Source: Tubulanus polymorphus
Lineage: Eukaryota > Nemertea > Palaeonemertea > Tubulaniformes > Tubulanidae
Reading direction: 5' to 3'
DNA length: 64,000 bases
Assembly: GCF_964204645.1 (NCBI RefSeq)
Contig: NC_134026.1
Coordinates: 11,684,450-11,748,449 of the forward strand
The notes beneath the pieces were generated by a model that was given only the letters and a program-made list of their open reading frames with translations, was not told the DNA's origin and made no database searches. Below are positions 10,132-19,453 of this stretch, in pieces (position 1 is the stretch's first letter; the number at the start of each line of letters is the position of its first letter). A program made the translations under genes and the position numbers.

Positions 10132-12633
10132 ACAGCCAATACAGCCAAAATGACAAATTTTGAGGTTTTGATGAAATTTCACAAATAATCTTTATGTTAT
10201 ACATCTTTTGCACATATAAGTCGCCTTGAGGCATTCATTGAGACCTAATTTGCTGATTTTAATCAGTTTCATGGTAGGATTTGGTAATATTTTTGCTTGA
10301 AGAAGGCTAGAATCGCAGATTTCGGTCAATTTTTAGGCATGAATCGTAAGATATATTCTCGTAGGAGGCTTGGTCTGGGCTCATAAGTTTATTTCATAAA
10401 GGCCATCCTTGCCCATGCAGAATAATCACATTAATTCAGCTTTCTTTGATTTAGTTATCTAGTTTGGCTGACTTTTTGGTGCCAGATACTGTCAGGAATT
10501 TAAGGGGTAGAGGAAATGCATATATTCGTTGAAACCATGGCAACCGAAAGGACATTGTCAGAGGCCAGTTGTGATATTTTTCCTAACTGGTACTGGTGAC
10601 AACTACGCTTAGTATATAAAATTCGTCCCGGCCAAAGGCCTGTGGACGCAGTAGGGTGCATTCGAATTAAGCCTTCTGGGCAAGAAAACGCCAAATCTAA
10701 AGGTTTCAGCCAATTCGATGATGTAAATGGCATTTTTTTCAAAAAATGCTTAAAGATTGTGTTTCTGATTTGTATCCATAGCCATATATTTATATCCATC
10801 AGTGAAAAAACCTATCAAGTATTCAGAAAATGCTGTATAATTGTTTTATTCATATTTTGAAATGAATGTTTGACTTAGATGATATTGATAGAAAACTTGG
10901 ATTTTGTCGCATACGCGCGATTTGTGCATTAGTATGTATTTCCATGTGTAATTGGCCGAGAGCTATTGTATTGCGTTGTATAACTAGGGTGTCTCCACTC
11001 TTTCTAAATCTGTACAAAAACTAATGCTATTCTTAAGTTTGGGTACTAGTCAGGCATCAGACCTCAATAAGGTTAGTAGCTCGAAGATGCGTAGGGCCGG
11101 ACCCCCAAAAATAGTACCTAGAGTGAAGAAGAGGTCCCCCATAAATGTTGCCATAATTTCTGCAAATGGGTTAGGTAACGAATTTCGGTTATATGTATGA
11201 AATCCATTGATCCTGAGAGACAGATTGATGATGAAATAAGGGATTCCCTGGATTTTTTTTTGCTTGGAGTAAGGGTACCAAACACGGTGGGGGATTCCCT
11301 TAGATATTTGGCTCGGATGTACTGGCATACCTGTACTGGGATATCCCTCCTTTTTAAAGGTTTGATTATTTCAAAAGTTAGGTTGGGTATGTGGGGCGAA
11401 AACCACTTCAATGCGTAGCTAAGATGCTGGCCTATGAGCCATAAGCAGGATTTCCCCTGAAATTACGCGCTTATATATTGATCCACAGCTAGATTTTCGT
11501 AGTATTTGAAAATGTTTCGTAGTATTTAGAAATGTTCTTAATGTTGTTTCCGTATGCGTGGGGGTTACGTTAAAGCCGTCAGACAAGAACGTACTAGTAG
11601 TAAGAATTACGAAAGTTCTTGTTTGATGCTTTCATCTACCAACGCAAACCATAAATCAGTCTATAAACAACAATTCTTTCTCGGTTCTTCTGCTGTGAGA
11701 TCTGGCAAACATTCAGAAAATCTTTATATAAAACTTTTAAATAGTTGGAACCATATTTGGTTGGGTCGGAACAATGGAGTGTATTTATAATGAGGCTCGT
11801 GAAGGGATCACGCTGATACTTGATGATATTCCCGGCTACTTTCCGTAAAAGGAAAAACCGGAAGTTTAGGAAGATGTGGTTGTTTTGCTTATCCTGTATT
11901 AAAATAGAATTAGTTAAATTGTAGATAAAATAATTAGTATAAGTATTTCAAATAATTTAAGAATTGAGTAATCTAGATGTTGTTTAAGAACAAATTGTTA
12001 ATAATCGCTAATGTTTTAGAAAAACTAATTTGTGTTAAATGTTAAAACTAGCTGTCTGAAGTTTCTGTTGTCTGTATGCGCTCGTTGGTAATTCACTGAC
12101 AATAGCTGCTCTCTCAACAACGACTAGCAAGGAGTGAGTAAATCACAACGCGTCATGACAGGAGGGTTGGAAGAAAAAGTTTATATCAGCAAATCAGTTT
12201 CTTAAAAACCTTTAGATCAGCTAATCAGTAGGGCTAAATTTTCCGTAACTAAAAACGGTCATGACAGTTGGGTAGCTGCTCTTTGCCAAAAAGCGGAAGA
12301 CCCTGCGTGGGAGAATCGGAATTCTGAGAATGCCGGTTCTCTCTACAAAAGGGGGCCGCTATCGAGAGAGAGGAGAGAGTCTGTACCTTAGTAAGACGAG
12401 TGTCGACGACAGCAGGACAGGAGAAGCTTCGGAACGATAGGGATTCATATACAATAGGGATTAGGAAAATCATTCTTTGTTCAAGGTAAATAAAATATAT
12501 TATCTTCAAGATTATCATCCGGTATTTCAATTTATTCATTCGGATTTGTGCACGGACACGTTCTCTCGCCAGGGGCTTACTCAAGTATTTTATAGATAAC
12601 GATTAAAGAGAGGATTGTGACCGGTGTATCAAT
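10132..12633. other. Non-coding interval, apart from the repeat copy at 11053-11478
   Basis: The frames seen (for example 11554-11790) are short and show no family features. I see nothing else. Confidence 0.4.
11053..11478 (+). repeat. Dispersed ~425-bp repeat, copy 2
   Basis: Same unit as 9637-10060, in direct orientation, starting after TACTAGTCA and ending before TTGATCCACAG. Confidence 0.8.
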
Positions 12634-12707
12634 ATGAACTAAACTCTCGAATTTCTTGTTTTTACTATAGGATATAGAAGATTTTGGAATAGTGGTCTGA
12701 GCTCTGA
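12634..12707 (+). repeat. ~75-bp repeat, copy 2
   Basis: Direct copy of 10058-10131, with unrelated sequence on both sides. The two copies bracket 2.5 kb. Confidence 0.85.
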
Positions 12708-13693
12708 AGGCGAATTCCAACCAAGATGAAGAATCCCTGTAGTGGTAGTTCAAGAGGAGGTGTTATCGAGTCGGCCCTGGGGCCGGGTTCAGATATTGGG
12801 ATCTGTCTATCGTCACTGACATTTCCGCTTCAGACTCAAGCCTTTTATTTATTTAATTTCATAGTTGTACCTCTCACCCCTCTCTCCCCCTAGATGTTCT
12901 TTCATAGCGTGAGTTAACCACATTTCGTACGAAATATTAGTTGAACGTGATTAGGCTGACGAGCCGTCATTTAGTGAGATATTGTGACCTTATCCTAGGG
13001 GTCTACTAGTAATACGAGTATTAAGAGTATTACGAGTATAAAAAGTATTACTATGAATGAGCACTACGAGTAGCGAGCAACATTCCATTTATAAATTTTG
13101 CGTTGTTGAGGCAATAAACATGTCTAACGTTACGTTTTACGAATAACGGTCTTATGTCTTTATTGAGTGGATTTCTGAGTCCGAGTCAGTTCAACCAGTT
13201 TCGGGAACAACTCTGGAACCGATAAGGACGCGCTACCCAGAACGAAGGAGTCCGAGTTGTTGTTGGTCGCCTTCAGGTTAAGGACGATTGGACTCGAAGA
13301 CCCACCTAGAATCGATATGAGGCACAACGTGTAGAGGGGATCCCCGACGAAGTTATTTGGCCCGACCCGTGCGTTAGCGAGGCCAAGCTGTAGACATCCT
13401 CGCTTGCTAGGGGTCCGGTATCACTCCCGAACTCGCTTCCACCAGCCCCCTGGCCTCACGAAGCGTGATTTCATTACTGGCGCTGTTGCGCGTGACGTCA
13501 TATATCGATTTGCGAAATACTTCCTTGTTCGGTAAAACGTTCGCTGATTGATCAATTTAACGGGAAAACCAACATAAGTCTACTGACGGTTTGTTACAAG
13601 CGCTGTGATTGGTACGACCGGATTCTGGTCGGCTAGTAACGACTCCAACGACTCGTGGGGTCAAGGGGTTCGGGGGAACAGCTTTAGCGTAGT
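12708..13693. other. Non-coding flank of the Polinton with LTR-like signals
   Basis: A cluster of TACGAGTA words (13012-13072), a TATAAAA-like site near 13038 and an AATAAA near 13116 could belong to an old LTR. No second copy is present for comparison. I see no gene. Confidence 0.3.
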
Positions 13694-13885
13694 AGTCAGC
13701 CAGCCAACCTTAAAAAACTATCCTAAAATTCGACGATCACGGCATTTTTTGTTACAGCTTGGCATCCGGGCTCATTTGATAGCAGAGTATGTGGGAGTAA
13801 TTGGGAAAGTAGGCTTTCAGGCCAGAGTACGAGAGTACTAGACACCACTCATCACCACAAGTAATTTTTTTTCCTTATAAATGGG
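13694..13885 (+). repeat. Left terminal inverted repeat of the Polinton
   Basis: It matches the reverse complement of the right end in two blocks: 29217-29301 (outer) and about 27701-27816 (inner), which are separated by a foldback insertion. A short stretch, CCTTAAAAAACTATCCTA near 13708-13725, replaces TCATGG of the other end. The inner edge reaches the start codon of the first gene. Confidence 0.9.
13858..13883 (+). promoter_or_regulatory. T-run + TAAATG start signal at the left TIR inner edge
   Basis: CAAGTAATTTTTTTTCCTTATAAATG. The reverse strand at the right TIR inner edge (27698-27723) reads the same with CTAATAAATG. So both TIRs end in the same start-codon signal and the outermost genes on each side share it. 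The other ten gene starts carry related copies (see gene entries). Confidence 0.75.
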
Positions 13886-14207
13886 AGATAGAAAAGCATT
13901 CTTAGCAACAATAAATAACAGAATAAAACCAGCAAAAAAACAATTTGAAATAAAAAAGTTAGTTGATGTTACAAAAGAAATTGAACATAAAATATTGAAA
14001 TTAGAAAAGATAAAAACTAAATATGGAGAGAAAGTATCAGCTAATTTAAGCTACTGTAATGTTAGTACATCGCGAGAATTTAAAGTGTTTTTACCCGATA
14101 AATGGGTTTCATTGAGTACGGAGGAATTGAAAGATTTAGTAGGATTTAAAATAATATATCATGGGAAAAATGAAGACGGTCATCATGATTTAGAAATTGT
14201 TGATTGA
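13881..14207 (+). CDS. Small Polinton protein of unknown function, 108 aa
   Basis: This is the only rightward gene of the element; it starts at the inner edge of the left TIR with a TAAATG signal. The N-terminal half is lysine-rich and probably helical. The C-terminal half (residues about 50-108) looks like a small beta-rich domain with FKVFLPDKWVSLSTEELKDL and ends in DLEIVD. A similar short plan, in which a KYG segment is followed by a VFLP-type strand, occurs in small proteins of other Polinton-like elements as far as I recall, perhaps a nucleic-acid-binding (OB-like) fold. That is inference. Lesion-free. Confidence 0.7.
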   Translation: MGDRKAFLATINNRIKPAKKQFEIKKLVDVTKEIEHKILKLEKIKTKYGEKVSANLSYCNVSTSREFKVFLPDKWVSLSTEELKDLVGFKIIYHGKNEDGHHDLEIVD

Positions 14208-14213
14208 ATAAAA

Positions 14214-15127
14214 AATAAAAATAATGAATATCTAGAATCCAAAATGACCTTAGTCGTTTTATAAACAACTACAATCATACAGTACATCTGTTACATGTTA
14301 TTATAAGAGAGTGCTTCATTTGAATATTGATCAATCAAACAGGTGTTGCACAACGTTGTTGTTATATAATAAGCACGCAGTACATACAACACACACAAGC
14401 CAGTTAGCTGGTATTGAATTACTACGTTTTCATTAGTTGCTGAAAACGAGGTTTATTTAAATTAGCTCAGCCGTGACAACAGGAGGATAGTCATCATTCT
14501 ATCGTGATTAAAAGGAATATTTCAATGTTTTTACGGTAAGTTTTAGCAAAACCACCCGACTTGACTCGCAGAGTTTTTAGGGGATAAGCATCCCGTTATT
14601 GAGAGGCGCCACGAGATACCTATCCCCAAGCATTTCTACTTACACCCCTGTGACCCACACCTCACCAATTCTCCTTCAATGGTTGACAGGAAACACATTA
14701 TATTAAAGGCGCCTAATGCATTTCCTATCAACCCCTTACCCCCGAAAGGAGGATCGAAAGTCGAAACTGAAGGAGAACCACGGAGGGTGGACAAAGGTGC
14801 ATTTTCGAAATGCCCCTGCAAGCCAAGCCCGGCGGCACTCCAGTGGTTGAATGAATTACCTTATATACTTAGCTAAAACACCTAAGTAAATGTTGTTGGT
14901 GCTAAAAAAATATGTGAAATTTGAAATTATAAATTATTCCGAATGAAAAGAATGTAAGAATGAAAACTGATAAATGAATTATGTATTTTTAACTTAATTA
15001 TGATATAATTTTTAATCAAATTAGTAATCAATTACTATGTTAATTGATTAACAAATTCAAATTCAAATATTCAAATAAAAACAAAATAGATTAATAAAAA
15101 TAATGAATATCTAGAATCCGAAATGAC
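14214..15127. repeat. 35-bp direct repeats bracketing an 844-bp foreign-looking insert
   Basis: AATAAAAATAATGAATATCT... (14214-14248) recurs at 15093-15127 with one mismatch. The bracketed DNA (14249-15092) includes a GC-richer core (about 14556-14870) that contrasts with the AT-rich Polinton. Frames inside it are short and show no domain. No terminal inverted repeats were seen on the insert. Confidence 0.65.
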
Positions 15128-15212
15128 TTATCTGGATAATTTAATTGCTCCGCATAGATAGACAAAAGTAGTGAGATATTTAATTATTTTTTTTACTTTT
15201 TTTTCTAAAATA

Positions 15213-15581
15213 TTAATCCATTTTTTTTATTATCAATTTTGGAATTTCAGAAGTATTTTCATTTTTGATAGCAGTTGGTTCAGAATTACTAATATCATGA
15301 ATTTTATTTGATTTCTTATACCAATTACACCCAATCAAAATGAATACAATTACAAATCCAACTGTAAAATATAAATATTTATTAAATATTCTACTATCAG
15401 AAGGAGTAGAAATAACAATATTTTCACCATTTTTATTAACATTTTTATTACTTATTTTTTCTTTTACAGCTTTTTTATATTCTTGTGATTTAATTCCTAA
15501 TTGCCGAGACCATTCAATTTGTTTCTGAGTTCTCGGTTTTTTCTTCACAGTTAATTCCTTCACTTCTTTCACCTCGCTCAT
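15213..15581 (-). CDS. Polinton small single-pass membrane protein, 122 aa
   Basis: A basic N-terminal region (KKKPRTQKQIEWSRQLG near residues 13-29) is followed by a membrane segment (YLYFTVGFVIVFILIGC, about residues 69-85) and a short hydrophilic tail. Its first 68 bases overlap the end of the 201-aa gene in another frame. The start carries TATAATAAATG, but without the long T-run because it lies inside the neighbour. It is the last gene of the leftward array. Function unknown; a membrane-associated virion protein is possible. Confidence 0.7.
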   Translation of the reverse strand: MSEVKEVKELTVKKKPRTQKQIEWSRQLGIKSQEYKKAVKEKISNKNVNKNGENIVISTPSDSRIFNKYLYFTVGFVIVFILIGCNWYKKSNKIHDISNSEPTAIKNENTSEIPKLIIKKMD

Positions 15582-16119
15582 TTATTATAGAAATATTTTT
15601 ACTTTCAATATTTGAAAATGTTATAACCCCAGTTGATAATAATGTCATAAATCCACCTAATTGAAATGATAAATATCCAATCCATTTATTTAATTCAGTC
15701 ATAACTAAATAATCATTTTTTAAATCGGAATATAATCTATTTTCATCTTCAATTGGTAGTATATAATTACATAATTTACTATAACCTTTTACTACATTTT
15801 CTGATATCGCGTCATTAATTCTAGCTGTTCTCGCGGCTTCATAAATCTTAAATAATCTAATAATTTCATCTGATTTCATTGTATCTAATTCATTATAAGT
15901 TAAATTTTTACCGACAAAATTTTTACATTTTCCAGATGCTATTGATATTTCTAATTGATGTTTACAATAAATATAATATTCATAATTATTATTTGTTGTA
16001 ACATTATTTAAAGCACCATCATCTGGAGTTAATTTTGTTTCTGTTATTCCTAAATCATCTAAAGTTTTTTCAATTGGAACATCACCATTTTTAGATTTTA
16101 TTTTCTTTTCACCTACCAT
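15514..16119 (-). CDS. Polinton protein of unknown function, 201 aa
   Basis: Not recognised. It is acidic and mainly helical, with a weakly hydrophobic segment near residues 145-170 (IGYLSFQLGGFMTLLSTGV) and a Glu/Ser-rich tail. Its start follows a T-run and TTATATAAATG. A 285-bp repeat-rich gap separates it from the upstream ATPase, the longest non-coding gap within the array. It overlaps the downstream 122-aa gene by 68 bases. Confidence 0.7.
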   Translation of the reverse strand: MVGEKKIKSKNGDVPIEKTLDDLGITETKLTPDDGALNNVTTNNNYEYYIYCKHQLEISIASGKCKNFVGKNLTYNELDTMKSDEIIRLFKIYEAARTARINDAISENVVKGYSKLCNYILPIEDENRLYSDLKNDYLVMTELNKWIGYLSFQLGGFMTLLSTGVITFSNIESKNISIINERGERSEGINCEEKTENSETN

Positions 16120-16147
16120 TTATATAACAAAAAAATTAATTGTGTGA

Positions 16148-16404
16148 TGTTGCAACTAGAATTTAACTAGAATGTAACTAGAATTCAACTAGATTAACAA
16201 GCTAGTTGAAATATTGTTGTTTTTATTTATTTCTTGTTAAATCTAGTTGATTTTTTGTTTCAACTATTAACAACTAGAATTCAATTAGAATGTAACTAGA
16301 ATTAAACTAGATTAACAAGCTAGTTAAAATATTGTTAAATCTATTTGATTTTTGTTACAACTACCAATAACTAGAATTCAACTAGATTAACAAACTAGTT
16401 GAAT
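16148..16404. repeat. CTAG-rich tandem/palindromic repeat between Polinton genes
   Basis: About two and a third units of roughly 105-115 bp, each built from AACTAGAATT / ATTCAACTAG words and an AACAAGCTAGTT palindrome followed by ATTGTT. No coding potential. Its position in the only sizeable gap suggests a cis-acting role, such as regulation, termination or replication, but this is not demonstrated. Confidence 0.75.
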
Positions 16405-17013
16405 TTAAATAAATTCATATTTAAATGGGTGTTGTAATCTAAATAGTAATTTTGATCTTTTAATATTTTTCAACTTATCCATATATTCATTATGTAAATC
16501 ATGTGAAATAATATCATTTTCCTCAAGTGCATTTTTCATCGATTTTCTATCTTTATTGTAGAATAAAACTAGAAATCTAATGTTTTCTCTAAAGTCTTTA
16601 ACAATTGAATTATATTTTTGATTTAAAACCCAAGTTGTTATCCCAAAATGTCTACCAGAGAAAGCCAAATAACATAACTCACTTTCCCTAACTTTTGAAT
16701 CATGTAAATTTGCGCAATCATCTATGATAAATAATGTATTTGATCCTTTATAAATATCAATTGCTATTTTTATACAATTATCTAAATTTTCTTTTACTGT
16801 TTTAGGATCTAATATAATAAATTTATTATTCCTAGTAATATTTTTATCATAAGTTTGATTAAATTCATATGTTGGACAAAATAATACTATATTATCAAAA
16901 TAGTTTTCATAAACAGTTTCTAATAAATGTAATATAAAATAAGTTTTTCCACAATTTGTTACACCAGAAATTAACATATTATGAGGCTCAAATATGAATA
17001 ATTCCTTATTCAT
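16405..17013 (-). CDS. Polinton packaging ATPase (A32/FtsK-HerA type), 202 aa
   Basis: Walker A is visible as ISGVTNCGKTYF (residues about 15-26), Walker B as NTLFIIDDCANL (about 91-102), and a polar sensor-like segment AFSGRHFGITTWVLNQ follows. This order and size fit the DNA-packaging ATPases of Polintons, adenovirus-like and nucleocytoplasmic large DNA viruses, which hydrolyse ATP to load genomes into capsids. The start codon directly abuts the stop of the integrase gene, so the TAAATG signal is formed by stop TAA plus start ATG. Frame intact. Confidence 0.93.
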   Translation of the reverse strand: MNKELFIFEPHNMLISGVTNCGKTYFILHLLETVYENYFDNIVLFCPTYEFNQTYDKNITRNNKFIILDPKTVKENLDNCIKIAIDIYKGSNTLFIIDDCANLHDSKVRESELCYLAFSGRHFGITTWVLNQKYNSIVKDFRENIRFLVLFYNKDRKSMKNALEENDIISHDLHNEYMDKLKNIKRSKLLFRLQHPFKYEFI

Positions 17014-18141
17014 TTATATATTTTTAATTTTACTTGATAATATCCATTCATTAAATTTATCTGGCCATCCAACCCTATTTACTAAAGAATATTTTTTTCT
17101 TTTAATAGTTTTTGTTTTTAATACTTTTTCAATTTTATATTCTTGTTCTAGATTTTCAGTAGTTAAACTTAATTCTTCTTCGTAAAAGTAGCCATCAACT
17201 TCTTCACCATCTAAATCTTCTAATTTATAGACATATGGTTTTGTTGTTATTACCTTTTTTATTTTATATATTTCCCTAGTAAAATTTCGATCGTATCCTT
17301 TGTCAAATATCTTTTTATACTTAGAAATTCTAACATTTTGACCAACTTTAAATTTAGGTTCACCAAAATCATCTACAAGAAATGCTCCATATAAATTATT
17401 CCAAACAATTTCAGCATTTTCAGGTTTTCTAGCATCAATAGGTTTCATTCCAATAGAAGAATGATAAGAATTATTATATCCTTCTATCAATTTTGGTAAA
17501 ACATCAATCCATTTAAAAGTATTATTTGCTGTAAAATATTTCCACATTCTTGTTCTTAATGTTCTATTAAATCGTTCAACAACTGCTGCTTTTTTATCTG
17601 ATTTTGTTGAAAAATTTTTAATATTATGATTATCTAAGAGTTCATGAACAAGTGAATTATCAAACTCTTTTCCATCATCAAATTGTATTTTTTCTGGTTT
17701 TAGTTTATCATCCGAAAGAAATTTTCTTAAAACATTTGATGTTTGTACAGCATCTTTTCTATAAAGTGGGAAACTCCATACATAACGACTAAAAATATCA
17801 ATTATATTCAATAACCACCAATAATCATCATTATCTTTCTTAACATTTTTCATATCAATTAAATCTCCTTGCCACTGTTGATCTACATAACTTACCATAG
17901 TTTTACGAGTTTTATATTTTCTAACAATTTTTTTATGTGTTGTATATGTTGGTTGTTCTAACATAAATTCATTTATATCTTTATATTTAACTAAATTTTG
18001 TGGGATTATCTTATCTAATTTATCTTGTTTTACTTTACGCCATATATTTTTAGTAGAAGAATAAGCAACCGAACTCTCAGGGTTGTAATATAAATTTCTT
18101 AAATATTGTTCTTTAGTATTAGGAGATTTTTTACCTCCCAT
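17014..18141 (-). CDS. Polinton integrase (retroviral-type DDE), 375 aa
   Basis: The DDE catalytic core lies at about residues 85-235: first Asp in QWQGDLIDM, second in IQFDDGKEF, Glu in AAVVERFNRTL. It is followed by an SH3-like region with FKVGQNVRISKYKK, and the last ~45 residues look chromodomain-like (YKIEKVL ... VGWPDKFNEWI). Polinton integrases insert the linear element DNA and make short target duplications. The gene lies between capsid and ATPase genes with gaps of 30 and 0 bp. Start signal GTATATAAATG. No lesion seen. Confidence 0.95.
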   Translation of the reverse strand: MGGKKSPNTKEQYLRNLYYNPESSVAYSSTKNIWRKVKQDKLDKIIPQNLVKYKDINEFMLEQPTYTTHKKIVRKYKTRKTMVSYVDQQWQGDLIDMKNVKKDNDDYWWLLNIIDIFSRYVWSFPLYRKDAVQTSNVLRKFLSDDKLKPEKIQFDDGKEFDNSLVHELLDNHNIKNFSTKSDKKAAVVERFNRTLRTRMWKYFTANNTFKWIDVLPKLIEGYNNSYHSSIGMKPIDARKPENAEIVWNNLYGAFLVDDFGEPKFKVGQNVRISKYKKIFDKGYDRNFTREIYKIKKVITTKPYVYKLEDLDGEEVDGYFYEEELSLTTENLEQEYKIEKVLKTKTIKRKKYSLVNRVGWPDKFNEWILSSKIKNI

Positions 18142-18171
18142 TTATATACGCTTAATTTTAACTTTATATTT

Positions 18172-19419
18172 CTAATATTGAATACTATCTAATTGTGAAT
18201 TTACAATATTTAATTGTGCGTCAGATAATATATAAATATGCATTTTAAAATTTTTGATTCCTTTATTCTTTTTCATGAATAATTGTATTCCATCTTTAGT
18301 GTTTTGTAGTTTTTTTCCAGAACCATGTAATGAATTATCTTCTGTTGTTCTAAAATCTAACCATAATGCATATTTATTACCGGTATAATAATCAATTTGA
18401 TTAATGTTACAATTTTCAGATGATTTTACTTTTTCATTCATAAAATGTTTTCTAATTTCTGGCCATTGATCAATCATTCTCATTCCTTGACAAAATATTT
18501 TATTTGCTATTCCTTCGATAGTTATTTCTACTTTTGTTATTTCAGGATTATAATAATTATCAACATTTATTGCACCATTAGAATATGTTGCAATAGTAAA
18601 AAATATTAATATACCTTTAATAGATCTTCTAGGAAAGTTAATATTCTCATTAATTATTTCATCATTTGCATTAATAGTTACAGTTTTAAATTTATCAATA
18701 TAATCATATAATAATGAAAATCCTTGATTGTATTGAGTTTGAATTGTGCTAGCAATATTTTCATTAGTTACTGTGTTATATTCTAAACATATATTTGATA
18801 ATTTATAACCCATATCTTTAACAACGCTAGATAATACAATTTCATTTACAGGAGCAAATGTTATCTCAAATATAATATCTTCTTGAATTGCGTATTTATA
18901 TAAAGGTGCATTATTATTTATCAATTCAAAGTCTAATGGAATTTTATATTTGCTTCCATAAATCTTTTTAATCAAATTATCTGTAGCACGAGTTACTACT
19001 GCATTATTGGCTTCAGATCTTAATTTATTATGGTTTTCCGATTGGATGCCTTGAAATATCATATTATTTCTATTTTCTTTAGTTAACCATAAATCTTTAT
19101 AATGCATAAATAAATTATAATCATCTAATGAGAAAACTGTTTCCGGACCAATCTTTATAGTTAATTTTTTAATCAAATATCTTCCAACATTATCAACAAC
19201 ATAATTGTTATCATGGCCAGTTACTTTTATATCGGCTGATAAATAAATACTGTTTGGAACATAAAAAGTATTTTGTGTTAATCGAGGGATTCTAACGTAT
19301 AAAGTTTCATCGGGATTAATATTAGAAGGGTTATGAGTAATTATATGATGTGATCTCTCTGCTTTAATAGCATTAGATATTCTATAATTCTTCGAAGGAC
19401 TTATATAACTCCCACTCAT
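18172..19419 (-). CDS. Polinton major capsid protein (double jelly-roll, hexon-like), 415 aa
   Basis: The layout matches Polinton/adintovirus hexon-type capsid proteins: an early strand-rich block with ETLYVRIPRL and VPNSIYLSADIKV, then NVGRYLIKKLTIKIG, then a conserved ENRNNMIFQGIQS segment (residues about 118-130), and a second strand-rich half with IFEITFAPVNEI. Family members form the trimeric capsomers of icosahedral particles. The length is in the expected range and the frame is open throughout. It is preceded by T-run + TAAATAAATG and sits next to the integrase gene. The assignment rests on recalled family features, not on a search. Confidence 0.85.
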   Translation of the reverse strand: MSGSYISPSKNYRISNAIKAERSHHIITHNPSNINPDETLYVRIPRLTQNTFYVPNSIYLSADIKVTGHDNNYVVDNVGRYLIKKLTIKIGPETVFSLDDYNLFMHYKDLWLTKENRNNMIFQGIQSENHNKLRSEANNAVVTRATDNLIKKIYGSKYKIPLDFELINNNAPLYKYAIQEDIIFEITFAPVNEIVLSSVVKDMGYKLSNICLEYNTVTNENIASTIQTQYNQGFSLLYDYIDKFKTVTINANDEIINENINFPRRSIKGILIFFTIATYSNGAINVDNYYNPEITKVEITIEGIANKIFCQGMRMIDQWPEIRKHFMNEKVKSSENCNINQIDYYTGNKYALWLDFRTTEDNSLHGSGKKLQNTKDGIQLFMKKNKGIKNFKMHIYILSDAQLNIVNSQLDSIQY

Positions 19420-19453
19420 TTATTTAACAAAAAAATTAATTATTTATTTTTTA

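Noticed and set aside
9657-11411. Several overlapping antisense frames of 60-100 codons
   Set aside because: They occur identically in both copies of a dispersed repeat and only mirror its sequence.
13640-13693. Extension of the Polinton TIR outward (GTCAAGGG..TTCG on both sides)
   Set aside because: Only short scattered matches; the flanks otherwise differ.
16148-16404. CRISPR array
   Set aside because: Eukaryotic element, no regular unique spacers; units are imperfect palindromic repeats.
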